From NCBI GenBank assembly GCA_025360585.1, contig JANYBW010000053.1, positions 25,593 through 89,592 of the forward strand: 64,000 bases of DNA, given 5' to 3'. The notes beneath the pieces were generated by a model. That model worked only from the letters and a program-made list of their open reading frames with translations, did no database searches and had not been told where the DNA came from. This DNA comes from Actinomycetes bacterium. Its GTDB lineage: Bacteria; Actinomycetota; Acidimicrobiia; IMCC26256; PALSA-610. Below, piece by piece: positions 45,513 through 55,738 of this stretch (within the stretch, counting starts at the first letter, position 1; each line of letters starts with the position of its first letter). Made by a program: the position numbers and the translations under genes.

Positions 45513-46760
45513 ATGGAAACGCCCGGAAATGGTCAACGAGTATTGCCCAAGATCATCAGCGTTGACGATCATGTCGTTGAACCGCCGCATGTGTGGAAAA
45601 CCTGGTTGCCGCAAAAGTGGCGCGAGCGGGGCCCCAGGGTCGAGCGGGGAACGTGGGGTGATTTTCGGCTGAAGCCCGGCGCTCAATACGACCAGGAACA
45701 AGTCGAGGGCGGAACTCCCGGCGACTACTGGATCTACGACGGCAAAGTGATCTACGTGCAGAAGCGCTTCGTTGCGATTCCGCTCGACGCAACGCCAGGC
45801 GGCGACACTTCGAAGTTCGACAAGACGGTCATGGACATGATCGCCATGACGTACGACGAAATGCGCCCCGGTTGCTACGACCCGAAAGCCCGCAAAAAGG
45901 ATCTTGAACTCGCTTGGGTTGATGGCAGTTTGCCGTTCCCGACCTTCCCGCGGTTTTGTGGCCAGACGTTCATGGAGGGCCCCGATAAAGAACTCGGCCT
46001 CGCTTGTATTCAGGCCTACAACGACTGGATGGTCGATGAATGGTGCGGCGATTCAGAAGGGGTCAATATTCCCCTGATTTTGCTGCCGCTGTGGGACGCT
46101 GAGCTTTCCAAACAAGAAGCACTTCGCAACGCGGCGCGGGGTGTGCGCGCCGCGTGTTTTAGTGAGATGCCGCCACACCTCGGATTGCCGAGTATCCACA
46201 CCGGCTGGTGGGATCCATTGTTCGACGTGTGTAACGACACAGGAATCACGTTGTGTATGCACATTGGATCTTCGTCAAAAATGCCGTTGGCGTCGCCCGA
46301 CGCTCCCCCCGGAGTCGCGGGCGTGTTGCAGTTCAATAACTCGATGGCATCGCTCGCGGATTGGCTGTACTCGGGAGCACTCGTGCGGTATCCGAAATTG
46401 AAGCTTGCGTACTCGGAAGGCCAGATCGGCTGGATCCCGTATGCGCTTGAACGCGCGGACACAATCTGGGAACATCACGACGCGTGGATTCACGCAAAAG
46501 AACGCATACCGGAGCCGCCGTCGAGTTACTACTGGGGCCGTATTTTCGGATGTTTTACGAGCGACGATCACGGGCTTGCGAATCTGGACGCCGTCGGTAT
46601 CGATAATGTCTGTTTCGAAACCGACTACCCGCACACCGATACCAGCTGGCCACACACCTACGACATGATCGAAAAGTTTTGTGCGCCACTCACCGATGAG
46701 CAGGTCTACAAGATCCTGCGCGGCAACGCGATTCGGATGCTCGAACTCGACCGGGTATAG
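45513..46760 (+). CDS. Amidohydrolase-2 family protein (copy B partner)
   Basis: A 415-residue TIM-barrel amidohydrolase. It opens with IISVDDHVVEPPHVWKTWLP and ends with the family block CFETDYPHTDTSWPHTYD. A CMHIGSSSKMP loop carries another probable metal ligand. Longer than its counterpart at 2471 by about 40 residues, mainly an insert at residues 50-85 (WIYDGKVIYVQKRF). GAGGAG lies upstream of the ATG. Confidence 0.87.
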   Translation: METPGNGQRVLPKIISVDDHVVEPPHVWKTWLPQKWRERGPRVERGTWGDFRLKPGAQYDQEQVEGGTPGDYWIYDGKVIYVQKRFVAIPLDATPGGDTSKFDKTVMDMIAMTYDEMRPGCYDPKARKKDLELAWVDGSLPFPTFPRFCGQTFMEGPDKELGLACIQAYNDWMVDEWCGDSEGVNIPLILLPLWDAELSKQEALRNAARGVRAACFSEMPPHLGLPSIHTGWWDPLFDVCNDTGITLCMHIGSSSKMPLASPDAPPGVAGVLQFNNSMASLADWLYSGALVRYPKLKLAYSEGQIGWIPYALERADTIWEHHDAWIHAKERIPEPPSSYYWGRIFGCFTSDDHGLANLDAVGIDNVCFETDYPHTDTSWPHTYDMIEKFCAPLTDEQVYKILRGNAIRMLELDRV

Positions 46761-46776
46761 CGCGAAAACGCGGCAG

Positions 46777-47760
46777 TTACGCGCTTGCGTCTTCTAAAAC
46801 TCGAGCACGTAGACCCATTTCAGTGAGCATCGCCCGGTCGCTTGCGTGGTCGGCGCAGGGAGTCGTGCTGGTGAGCATCATGTTTCGCTCGCTGGTGAAA
46901 ATGGAATTTGCGCCCGCCAGGAAACACAACGCCTGATCCGAAAAACTCATGAGATGACGGCCTGCCGCGATGCGTACTACCGAGGTTGGCATCAGGATTC
47001 GCGCTACTGCGATCATTCGGACGGTCTCAGCAATCTCAACGTCTGGAGCATTTTCTAACGGCGTTCCGGGCACGCGTGACAACACGTTGATCGGAACTGA
47101 TTCTGGATGCGGCGCGAGCGTTGCCAGTTGATGCAGAAACGAAACGCGATCCGCTTCGGTTTCGCCCATGCCGATAATCCCGCCACAACACACCGTGATG
47201 TTCGTGGTGCGAATCGCGGCGATCGTGTCGAGCCGTTCTTGATACGTACGGGTAGTGATGATGGAGTCGTAGTACTCGGGCGAAGTATCAAGGTTGTGGT
47301 TGTAAGCGTATAACCCGGCTTCCTCAAGCCGTTGCGCTTGTTCGGCGTTGAGCATCCCGAGTGTTGTGCATACTTCGAGACCAAGATCGCTGACTTCCTT
47401 GACCATGTCCAGGACTCGATCGAACTGCGCGTTGTCTTTCACGTCGCGCCAGGCGGCACCCATACAGAACCGGGTAACGCCTTGGGCCTTCGCGCGCTTC
47501 GCGGTGCGCACAACTTCGTCGACGTTCATCAACGGTTCGGGCTTCACGCCGGTGTTGTTGTGGACGGACTGTGAGCAGTAACCGCAGTCCTCGGGGCATG
47601 CGCCAGTCTTGATGGACAGCAGTTGGTTCACGTGTACTTCGTTGGCGTCGTGATTCTCCACGTGTACCGCGCTCGCCTGACGCACCAGATCCATGAGCGG
47701 GGTCGCGAAGAGCGCCTCGATTTCTGAAATGGTCCAGTCGTGGCGGGTCGTTTGCGTCAT
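46777..47760 (-). CDS. bioB: Biotin synthase
   Basis: A 327-residue radical-SAM enzyme that inserts sulfur into dethiobiotin. The SAM cluster motif is CPEDCGYC (CxxxCxxC), with the flanking LLSIKTGA and SQS typical of BioB. Later blocks [50 protein letters not shown] are diagnostic. The frame extends upstream to 47832, but ATG 47760 (MTQTTRHDW) is the likely start. No bioA, bioD or bioF is nearby. Confidence 0.95.
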   Translation of the reverse strand: MTQTTRHDWTISEIEALFATPLMDLVRQASAVHVENHDANEVHVNQLLSIKTGACPEDCGYCSQSVHNNTGVKPEPLMNVDEVVRTAKRAKAQGVTRFCMGAAWRDVKDNAQFDRVLDMVKEVSDLGLEVCTTLGMLNAEQAQRLEEAGLYAYNHNLDTSPEYYDSIITTRTYQERLDTIAAIRTTNITVCCGGIIGMGETEADRVSFLHQLATLAPHPESVPINVLSRVPGTPLENAPDVEIAETVRMIAVARILMPTSVVRIAAGRHLMSFSDQALCFLAGANSIFTSERNMMLTSTTPCADHASDRAMLTEMGLRARVLEDASA

Positions 47761-47831
47761 AGCCCCCAAGGCTACGACGACCCGCCAGCGACCGGAGAAA
47801 ACCAGCAGTGCGATTCGCGTGACTGAGTGCA

Positions 47832-48554
47832 CTAGCCCAGCGGTTGGCAGCCGATGACCGTGTCCGGTGGTGTGGTGACGATCTTGGCCGTCGGGCCCAA
47901 ACAGATAATTGTGTTCGCCCCGCCATCGCCCTCCGCGTACCCTCGGCCGGTGCCAAGCTCGATGTAGTCATCGCCTTTGCCGCCGTAGATCGTGTCGTTG
48001 CCGCCGAGGCCACAGATGATGTCGTTACCAGCGCCACCGACGATCACGTCACGTCCGGCTGTCCCCACGAAAACATCGGGGCCGCTCGTTCCGCGGTAGA
48101 TCGTTTGATTGCCAATCTTGATGATCCGGACTCCCGGAGTCGTCGAGGCACCTCGACAGGTCGGGGCAGGCGGAGGCGGTGGGGGAATGGAACCGATCAT
48201 GAGCGTCACGTTTCCCCATGATTGATTTCCGACCGTGTCGTACAGCGTGTACTGAAAGACATCGGAACCGCTAAACGCCACCGCCGGGGTGTACGTGATC
48301 GTGTTGTCACCGTTGGGCACCGCGCTACCGTGCATCGGTTCGATTGCGATCGAAACCGACGCATCGCCGGCATTGAGATCGTTGGCGAGCACATCGATAA
48401 GCACTGGCGTGTCGATTGCGGTCGTTGTCGCGTCGTCGACTGCTGCTGGCACCGAGCTGGTGGATCCGTCGGCGCGGGTTGCTGCGACTCCGGTCGTGGA
48501 CATGAAAGCAAGAGCTACAACACATTTCAGCGCGATTGCGCGAGAGTGTTTCAT
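47832..48554 (-). CDS. Secreted RTX-like calcium-binding protein with cadherin-like domain
   Basis: A 240-residue exported protein. Signal peptide ([23 protein letters not shown]), then an Ig/cadherin-like domain ([23 protein letters not shown] to [11 protein letters not shown]), a polyproline hinge (IPPPPPPAP), then hemolysin-type nonapeptide repeats ([33 protein letters not shown]). The repeats bind Ca2+ in known proteins. Only about four RTX units are present. The 217 bp upstream (48555-48771) show no gene. Confidence 0.85.
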   Translation of the reverse strand: MKHSRAIALKCVVALAFMSTTGVAATRADGSTSSVPAAVDDATTTAIDTPVLIDVLANDLNAGDASVSIAIEPMHGSAVPNGDNTITYTPAVAFSGSDVFQYTLYDTVGNQSWGNVTLMIGSIPPPPPPAPTCRGASTTPGVRIIKIGNQTIYRGTSGPDVFVGTAGRDVIVGGAGNDIICGLGGNDTIYGGKGDDYIELGTGRGYAEGDGGANTIICLGPTAKIVTTPPDTVIGCQPLG

Positions 48555-48771
48555 TGAATCATCAATACCAATCAGTCCGAGTGCCGAGCGCCCGTCGCAT
48601 GAACTTTTCCTCGAACGTGGCTAGGCATCGGCTGGCTTTTGGTACAACTGAAGCTTCGAGCGCGACCTTGACGGCAAATCATCCGGTGTCGCTACGAGTC
48701 GTCACCGTTGTGGCTCGGGGTTCACTAGCCCAGGTTCGGGAAGATCGCGATGGAGTTCGTGGGCTCGATCC

Positions 48772-49359
48772 CTAGGGTTGGTGAAACGTCCAGTGCCATG
48801 GTTCGCGAGGAACGTCTTCAACAAATCCGTAGTTCTTTGCGTTTGTCCGCAGCCAGGCGAGTCCCTTGGCATCGACTGCCAAATCGGTTGCGATGCCCCA
48901 GCCATGATCGCTCTTGCCGGGCGTCGCCGCGAGCCCTCCTTGAGAGTAGAGACCCTTGCGTTTCACGAGGTCGATCTGCGTCGCGAGGTCGCGATACGAA
49001 TCGGTGACTCCGATGTTCACGCCAGCGGTTTCGGCGGCTGCGCGCATCTTGCGAAATTCGGTTGCTGCGGCATTCGCGAGGCGGTGATTGCCGACGCCGA
49101 TGGGCGAGAGCGCGCCGGCAGGAATCTTGCCGTTGGCGTACCGTGCGAGTTCGGCGGGGATTGTGGCCGCAGCGACACCCAGGCGATCTCTCCCCGTGGC
49201 TGGCGGAGTTGCTGCGGACGGCTGGGATGTTGCATCGAGCGTCGCGGCGAACGATGCCGGGTCGGCCGCGCCACGAACCGCGGGTGCCGCTGATGAGGTA
49301 AATCGTGCTTCGATCGCTGCGATACGGCCCTGCACCGCTTGAAGCCCGATGATACTCAC
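48772..49359 (-). CDS. M15-family D-alanyl-D-alanine carboxypeptidase-like peptidase
   Basis: A 195-residue protein with a VanY/M15-type zinc peptidase domain at 95-195. The zinc site is SDHGWGIATDL (His and Asp), the second His is in PWHWTFH, and the substrate loop is TDSYRDLATQIDL. No signal peptide is seen. The N-terminus (SIIGLQAVQGRIAAIEARF plus a Ser/Ala/Pro linker) resembles that of M15 or lysozyme-type proteins encoded in actinobacterial flagellar operons, but no flagellar gene is nearby. It follows the macroglobulin gene in the same direction. Confidence 0.82.
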   Translation of the reverse strand: MSIIGLQAVQGRIAAIEARFTSSAAPAVRGAADPASFAATLDATSQPSAATPPATGRDRLGVAAATIPAELARYANGKIPAGALSPIGVGNHRLANAAATEFRKMRAAAETAGVNIGVTDSYRDLATQIDLVKRKGLYSQGGLAATPGKSDHGWGIATDLAVDAKGLAWLRTNAKNYGFVEDVPREPWHWTFHQP

Positions 49360-49422
49360 CCATCCTCGTCGGCGGAAGTGACGAGGACTGAAGCAAACGA
49401 ATGGTGAAAGAACGGTCGTGGC

Positions 49423-52400
49423 TTATCCGACGATGACCTTGTCGCTCGCCGATCGGCCGAATACCTCGGGCGCGTAGATTTCTTCGGCCCGAGTGGGCGC
49501 AACCGTGAACTGGCCGAGCATCGTGGCTCGCGCAACATAGCTATAGGTGTATGTCCCGCCGTCGAGATAGGCGCTGAAAGCTTCGATTCGGTCGTTGCGC
49601 AGGTTCTGATGATCGAACCACGTTCCCATTGTGTAATCGCCCCCTCGATTCACATCGATGATCGCCGCCTTTGTGATCGGTTGACCTGGATTAGTAGTGG
49701 TCGGACCCGGTGCGTTCGTCGGGTGACCTGGATTAGTAATGGTCGGACCCGGTGCGTTCGTCGGTTGGCCCGGAGCTCGTGGCGAGCTTGCCAGCGCCGG
49801 GTTCAGCGCTTCGAGCCCTGCGGGCAGGGGATCGACGAGCGCCATGTTCGTATGGTTCGTGTCCGCAACCATCGTGAGTTTTACTCGCACCATCGCGCCG
49901 GCTTTGATGTGCCACGTGCCGTCGGCGTCTCGGCGCACGTCTGTTTTGTTGTTGACGCCTTCATAGATCCGGTCAACGACGAAGCCTTCATCGCGAGCGT
50001 CGAGCGCGAGACTGCTGGGCGCGTACTGCAGCCCGAGACGGTAATAGAGCCGACCGGTACCGTCATTTTGTAGAGTGATGTTGGGGTTGCCGCCGAGTTT
50101 GTCCATAGGAACCAGCGTGTGTTGAATCGCGATCGAACGACCTCGGTGCGTGTGTTCGGCTGCATAGTTATCGCCGAGCCAAACGCGGGCGACGAACGCG
50201 GGCGTGGCTTTTTCGTAGGTCGCGAAATAGCGCTGCAACGCAACAAGGATGAAACCGTTTTCTTGGATGTTGCTCCAACGGCCCTTGATCTGATTCCCGA
50301 TCAAACCCGCGACGACCTTCGGGATGAGGCTGCTGGTTGGTTGCTTCGTCATCAATGCGTCGAGCACGATGCCGTCGGTGCGGCGATCCGACGCGAGCAC
50401 GAGATGTGCGCCGTCGTTGTAACCGGATGTAAAGGTTGCAGTTCCCGGATTCTCATGGGTGCGGTTTGCGATGGTGGTTGCAATCGCGCCGTCGATCGTC
50501 GGGTCGTTGACCACGGGCCAGAGCCACGCCAATGCATCCAACGGCAGGTTGGCATCGGAACGGTACAGCGCTGCTGCCTTCGCCGCATCGCGATCTCCAG
50601 CCCGGTTGCGCACGTGCAAGGCGTACGCGCTGACCGCGTGGCGGGATTGCGGATCCCATAGCGGAGGGAAATGGTTTTCGATGTCGTGGCTGTACCGCAA
50701 CGCACCGCTGTATGCGCGGTTGGAAACCGAGAATCCGGCCAGGCGCGCCACCACGAAGGCTTCGGTAGCTTGCACGCTCCTATACGGATCCGGATCACGG
50801 TCTTGGGCCCAGGTTGTGAAGCCTCCATCGCTACGTTGTAAGCGCGTGAGCGCCGCGATATCGGATTTGATTTTCGCGTCGACCTTGGCCGCGGTTGGGA
50901 TTCCTTGACCGCCGAACGCCGCGAATACATCGCGTAGCGATGTCAACGCGATGATTCGTGATGCGTAGGCATCGGCCGATTCGTATTTGTAATCGTCGAG
51001 GTAGACGATCGCATCAGTGAGCGCCTGCATCGCGGTCGATGATGTGTCGACTTCCAGACCGCCGAACTGGGTGACGACATCGGTCGGCGTTAGTAACGGT
51101 TGGGCGATTGCGCCGTGATCGATCGTTCCGTAGGTAGCGAATGCTTCAGTCGTTACGGGTGTGTATACGGGGAAACTTCCTTGGGCGCTGTCGGCATTGC
51201 TCGTGTTGGCAGCGCTCACTCGATACGTAGCGGTACCAGCGGAATCCGTCTTCACGCCGAAGCGAACCTCCACGCGATTATTTGCCGGAACTTTGACGTG
51301 TTGGCCGACTGCCCCAACGATTGTGAGGTTCGCGGCTTCGAGTACGACATCGGCTTCAACTGGCGCCTCGGTTTGGTTTTGTACGATCACTGGAAATTCG
51401 AAACGGTCGCCGAAGTTCGCAAACCTTGGCGCGGTGGGGCGAACTTGAAGCGGAATCCGCGCGGTGAGCGTGGATTCGCCGGCTCCGAAACGACGGTCGC
51501 GATCTGCGGCGACGGCCATGACTCGATAACGGGTGAGGTTGTCCGGAAGTTTGAATTGAACGTGGGCGTTGCCCGCCGAATCGGTGGTGAGAGTCGGAGA
51601 AAACAAGGCGAGCGCGTTGAAATCCGTGCGCACTTGGGTGGCTTGATTGGTTGCGCGGACCTCGGCGAACGATTTGTACGCCGGAGTACCAGCCGCGTCT
51701 TGCTGGTGATAGGCGAGGCCCGTCGCCGAAACTGCGGACGTCGTGAAGGACTTAGACTGCTCTAGGGTTCGCGCGAGCGAGGTTGGCGTAGCGCCGCGTT
51801 TGGGTTTGCCGAATGCATCGAGGTTCGCGAGCATCAGGCTACTGCGCAAGAAATCAATTTGGGGTTGACTCGATTGCGGTGAATAAAAGTTCGCAATCGG
51901 ATCCGCGAGCTTGTAACCAGTCAGGGACAACACAGCGTCGTCGACGACGATGACCGCAACGTCCGCGCCAGTGACCGGTTTACCATCGTTGCCGTGAACG
52001 GTCACGTCGATGGTGTCATTGGCTCCGGGTGTCGTCGCTCGATCGTGGGCCACTGCAGTGACGCTTAAGGTCTGGGTCGTTGCGTCGATTTGCAACGGGA
52101 GCGCCGCTGATGCGAACGCGGGTTGCGCCGGGAGATGCGTATCCACGCGGCCGTCATCGCGCAGCCGGGGTTGGCTTCCCGCGAGATCTACTTGCACCGT
52201 GACGCCATGAAGATACGCATCAGTGATCGGAACTTTGATGATCGCCGAACCGTGATCGAGTGCGAAACGTGCTGTAGTTGTTGTGGTATTCGCGGTGAGC
52301 GTGAGGAGGCCGTTGGCTTTGGCGAAGGGTGCGATGATGAGGAGCTCCGCGGTATCTCCGGGCCGATAGTGCGACAAATTCGGAACGATTGTTGCCGACT

Positions 52401-55400
52401 GCAACTCGACATTGCGGGTTGGAGTTTGTTCGGCTCCACTGACCCAACGGGTGAATTGGCTGCGGTTGTGACCGCCGGCATCATCAACGATGGTCGCCGA
52501 GACCTTGTATTGTCCACCGATTCCCGCGTCGATCGCGCAGGTGACTGGTTTCGCAGCGGATGTTGCTTCGCACTGTTTTGGATCAACATCGTGCTCGACA
52601 AACTTGCCGTTTTCCCACACTGATTGAATTCGTGTTACCCGGATTGTGAATGCGCGGCCGGAGACCACCTTGCCATCGATATCGGTGACAATCGCTTCTA
52701 CCTCGATGGGTTCGCCCGCACGCACGAACTGGCGAGCACTGCGAATCCCGACGTACAGCGATGCGGGGTGCACCAAGAGTTCAAGGTTTGAGCCGAAGCT
52801 CTGCTGGTTCACGTCGGTTGCCGACGCGTTCGCAGAGACCATGATTGGGAGATCGGGCTTTTGGCCATCGAAGTTGAGCTGGAGGTAATGGGTGCCAGAA
52901 GCATCGGTTGTACCGGTGTACGTGCTGGTCTTTTGCTCGGCCTGTGGGACACAACACGGCCCCCGATCGGTGATCAAGCCGCCGCGTGCGAATGTCGGCT
53001 TCGAGCGGCCGTTCATGGCGAAATCGTTCATCCAATACGCTTGGGATTCACCAAAGCTGAACTGCGACCAGTTTGGCGGCGAGTAGGTCGCGGCGCCAGT
53101 GGCGACTTGCCACACGATGGGTGCCGCGGCCAACACACCGCCTGCGAAATATTTCGCCGCCGCGGCGACCGTCACCGGTTTGGTGAGCACGTGTGGCCCC
53201 GAGCTTTCGGCGCGCGTCGCGACTTCGAATTCGGGCCGTCGAAATTCTTGGATCTGAAATTGCGAATTGGTCGAACCGGCTTTACCGTCGTCGCTGAGCG
53301 AAATTTGGAGATTGGCGTTGCCGAGAGCGATACCCGCCGGGACCGCGAACGTGATGTCGAAAGCGCTTGCAGCATTGAGTTTCGCGGTGCCTTTGGTTAT
53401 TTCTCGACCGAAGGCGTCCTGCGCCGACCAGTCGGCCGAGGTTGCTTTGGCGAGGCGAGTCACGGTGCCGTCGGAGGCGGTGCGGATTCGTCGAAACCAA
53501 CCCTTGAAATGGGCGGTTTCGCCGGGCTTGTAGATACCTCGATCGTTGAACACAAATCCGTTGATCGAGTCCTGCAGCGAAGTCGTACTCCACGCGGATT
53601 CGTAGTTGGCTGGCAATATTGCGACGTCGTTGCCGCTGGTCGCAGTTAAGTACCGAGCCTTCGCAATTCCGAGGCGGGCGACGCCTTCGTTGTCGGTTTT
53701 CGCGGAGCTATTGGTGCCGCCGAGTTTTATCTGTGCGCCTTTGATTGGTGTTCCGTCGCGCAGTGCTGTGGCCCAGGTAATGAGGTCACGGGGAGTGGCC
53801 ATCGCATCGACCCCGATCGACGTGACTTGAATCCATGCGAAGGTCGGCCGGTTTTGCCAGCGGAGCGGATCCTTGCGTGCATACTTCGTGGTGGGTGAAA
53901 CCACGACGACGAGATGGCCGGTAGCGCCCTGCAAGTCGGCGCTGAGATCGATCGTGGCTTCGGTGAGGTCATGGCCACCGCCGTCGATTGCTACCACCGT
54001 TGATGAGCGGCGCGGCCACGGAAAACTTGGTGCAGTGTCTCCGTTCCACCGACCGATCGAATCTTGAAAGGTCGGCCATTGCGAAGGATCGACTGCGTAG
54101 ACATCGACTTTCAGCGTGGCGTGCCCGACGGATGTCACTGCAACCGTCGGCTTCTTCGCAAAGGGATCCGTCGTGATGAGTTGTTGCGAAAATGGTTGGA
54201 GCATTGCCGAGGCGATCCCCACATCGAAGTGCTCGATCGTCGGCTTGCCGTAACGCTGCCCGAACTCGTCGCGCAGCAGCGCCGGGATGCGCACGGAATA
54301 TTTCGTGTTGGATTTGGTCGCGGCGTTGATCGTGAGCACGTTGCCGGATACACCGATCGTTGCGTTGGTTTTCGGTGTGATGGTGATCGAACTGGAATTG
54401 AACGCTGTTGCATCAAGTGCGTTGTTGAACTCGATACTGAAGCTGTCGCCCGGCCGACATCCGGCAAACCCACACGAGCTGCGATTGATTTTCAACGCGG
54501 AGTACGTCGTGGCAGTGTGCACCGATACGGTGTCGTTGGTGCGCGGGCCCTCAGCTGATGGCATGCGCGGACCGACGGCAATTCGCAGCGAAGCACCGTT
54601 CGGAAGGGTCGCCTTCGTGCGGAACGCGACCCAACGGCCAGCCAAAGTACTTTTGGCGATTGCGCGAATATTCGGCGATGCCGCGATCTCTCCGGCGGTC
54701 GCTTCGCGAATGGTTACTCGACGCCCATTGCTCGTGATCGTTGTGTGCGCGAGGACCGATGCGGGCGTAACTCGTTGGTCGAACGTGGCGATGAACACCG
54801 GGTTGATATCTACGGTGGTGTTTTCGGGAGCGAAATTCAATACCGTCGGTGCGGGGGTACGGAACCGCCACGTGACGGCGGCATTCAGCGCTTCGCCGGA
54901 TTGGGATTTGGTTCCCGCGGGTACTTCGACGCGGTAGCTGGTGGCCATGGGTAAACGGTCGGTTGTTCCGGCGAACTCAAATCGGAGTGTGCGGGTTCCG
55001 ATCCAACGCCACCTGCCGTTCAGCGTGGGTGTGACCTTGACTGGCACTGCGGCCTGATCGAGCTGCGCCAGCGTGCCGAGCGGGACCATTGGCTTGTTGA
55101 ACGTGATGCTCAGATCCGGTGCGATGGCAACATCGCCCGTGGGTTGATAACGCAATACTTTGAGTGGTCCGGTGTCGGTTGGGGCGGGCGCGGGTTTGGG
55201 TGTGCCGCCAAATGGCTTGGTGATCGTGGCGCCGACTCGCGGGCGCGGCAACGATTCTGGTGGGGTTTTGAATGCTACGGCACCACCGCCAGTCGAGAAT
55301 TTGGGGAGGTGTGCGAGCACAGCATCGATCGCCTGCTGGGAAAGACTGTCGCCGTGGACGGCCGCGAGGATCTCGGTGTTGGCGAGCGACGCCGTGCCGT

Positions 55401-55617
55401 TACTCAGCGATATCGCAAACGGCCCGGATCCATTGGCGGTTTGCGGGTTCGCGCCTTTGGTCGCTTGGAAATGCTTCTGGGGAGCCGTCGTGTGATGGCC
55501 GCCGCCGCTACACGCGCTTGCGACCACGCTGAACGCAATGCTGGCACCGACCCAAGCTCGGGCTCGGGGGCTGAATCGTAAGGCTCGTATCGCCTGTGAA
55601 TCGGTTCTTACGCTCAT
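49423..55617 (-). CDS. Alpha-2-macroglobulin-like lipoprotein without thioester
   Basis: A 2064-residue bacterial alpha-2-macroglobulin. The N-terminus has a lipobox (IAFSVVASAC), so it should be lipid-anchored outside the membrane. MG domains follow; the block FVFNDRGIYKPGETAHFKGWFRR and the A2M core FSPTLTTDSAGNAHVQFKLPDNLTRYRVMAVAADRDRRFGAG are diagnostic. In the TED barrel the position where thioester-bearing relatives have CxEQ reads YKYESADAY, so no thioester can form. A 14-residue Pro/Asn/Thr repeat lies near the C-terminus. ATG 55617 is chosen because GAGAGG lies 7 nt upstream. Likely role is trapping or resisting foreign proteases; no PbpC partner is adjacent. Confidence 0.92.
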   Translation of the reverse strand: MSVRTDSQAIRALRFSPRARAWVGASIAFSVVASACSGGGHHTTAPQKHFQATKGANPQTANGSGPFAISLSNGTASLANTEILAAVHGDSLSQQAIDAVLAHLPKFSTGGGAVAFKTPPESLPRPRVGATITKPFGGTPKPAPAPTDTGPLKVLRYQPTGDVAIAPDLSITFNKPMVPLGTLAQLDQAAVPVKVTPTLNGRWRWIGTRTLRFEFAGTTDRLPMATSYRVEVPAGTKSQSGEALNAAVTWRFRTPAPTVLNFAPENTTVDINPVFIATFDQRVTPASVLAHTTITSNGRRVTIREATAGEIAASPNIRAIAKSTLAGRWVAFRTKATLPNGASLRIAVGPRMPSAEGPRTNDTVSVHTATTYSALKINRSSCGFAGCRPGDSFSIEFNNALDATAFNSSSITITPKTNATIGVSGNVLTINAATKSNTKYSVRIPALLRDEFGQRYGKPTIEHFDVGIASAMLQPFSQQLITTDPFAKKPTVAVTSVGHATLKVDVYAVDPSQWPTFQDSIGRWNGDTAPSFPWPRRSSTVVAIDGGGHDLTEATIDLSADLQGATGHLVVVVSPTTKYARKDPLRWQNRPTFAWIQVTSIGVDAMATPRDLITWATALRDGTPIKGAQIKLGGTNSSAKTDNEGVARLGIAKARYLTATSGNDVAILPANYESAWSTTSLQDSINGFVFNDRGIYKPGETAHFKGWFRRIRTASDGTVTRLAKATSADWSAQDAFGREITKGTAKLNAASAFDITFAVPAGIALGNANLQISLSDDGKAGSTNSQFQIQEFRRPEFEVATRAESSGPHVLTKPVTVAAAAKYFAGGVLAAAPIVWQVATGAATYSPPNWSQFSFGESQAYWMNDFAMNGRSKPTFARGGLITDRGPCCVPQAEQKTSTYTGTTDASGTHYLQLNFDGQKPDLPIMVSANASATDVNQQSFGSNLELLVHPASLYVGIRSARQFVRAGEPIEVEAIVTDIDGKVVSGRAFTIRVTRIQSVWENGKFVEHDVDPKQCEATSAAKPVTCAIDAGIGGQYKVSATIVDDAGGHNRSQFTRWVSGAEQTPTRNVELQSATIVPNLSHYRPGDTAELLIIAPFAKANGLLTLTANTTTTTARFALDHGSAIIKVPITDAYLHGVTVQVDLAGSQPRLRDDGRVDTHLPAQPAFASAALPLQIDATTQTLSVTAVAHDRATTPGANDTIDVTVHGNDGKPVTGADVAVIVVDDAVLSLTGYKLADPIANFYSPQSSQPQIDFLRSSLMLANLDAFGKPKRGATPTSLARTLEQSKSFTTSAVSATGLAYHQQDAAGTPAYKSFAEVRATNQATQVRTDFNALALFSPTLTTDSAGNAHVQFKLPDNLTRYRVMAVAADRDRRFGAGESTLTARIPLQVRPTAPRFANFGDRFEFPVIVQNQTEAPVEADVVLEAANLTIVGAVGQHVKVPANNRVEVRFGVKTDSAGTATYRVSAANTSNADSAQGSFPVYTPVTTEAFATYGTIDHGAIAQPLLTPTDVVTQFGGLEVDTSSTAMQALTDAIVYLDDYKYESADAYASRIIALTSLRDVFAAFGGQGIPTAAKVDAKIKSDIAALTRLQRSDGGFTTWAQDRDPDPYRSVQATEAFVVARLAGFSVSNRAYSGALRYSHDIENHFPPLWDPQSRHAVSAYALHVRNRAGDRDAAKAAALYRSDANLPLDALAWLWPVVNDPTIDGAIATTIANRTHENPGTATFTSGYNDGAHLVLASDRRTDGIVLDALMTKQPTSSLIPKVVAGLIGNQIKGRWSNIQENGFILVALQRYFATYEKATPAFVARVWLGDNYAAEHTHRGRSIAIQHTLVPMDKLGGNPNITLQNDGTGRLYYRLGLQYAPSSLALDARDEGFVVDRIYEGVNNKTDVRRDADGTWHIKAGAMVRVKLTMVADTNHTNMALVDPLPAGLEALNPALASSPRAPGQPTNAPGPTITNPGHPTNAPGPTTTNPGQPITKAAIIDVNRGGDYTMGTWFDHQNLRNDRIEAFSAYLDGGTYTYSYVARATMLGQFTVAPTRAEEIYAPEVFGRSASDKVIVG
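49683..49766. repeat. Two 42-bp tandem copies within the macroglobulin gene
   Basis: Near-identical 42-bp units (49683-49724, 49725-49766) encode a 14-residue Pro/Asn/Thr/Gly-rich segment (PTNAPGPTxTNPG) with a third degenerate copy next to it. They form a flexible insert near the C-terminus. Confidence 0.8.
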
Positions 55618-55633
55618 CCGAAACCTCTCGCGT

Positions 55634-55667
55634 TCATGTAGTGCACACAACACTTTGCACTACATGA
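55634..55667. promoter_or_regulatory. 12-bp inverted repeat upstream of the macroglobulin gene
   Basis: Perfect arms TCATGTAGTGCA (55634-55645) and TGCACTACATGA (55656-55667), spacer of 10 nt, so arm centres are 22 bp apart (two helical turns). It ends 17 nt before ATG 55617. It could be an operator for a dimeric regulator or a leader hairpin. Confidence 0.6.
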
Positions 55668-55738
55668 CGCTCAATGCGCCGGATAGGTTCGAAATCCTCG
55701 CTGGAGTGCGGGGCAACAAGCTGATCGGCCGAAGTTCG

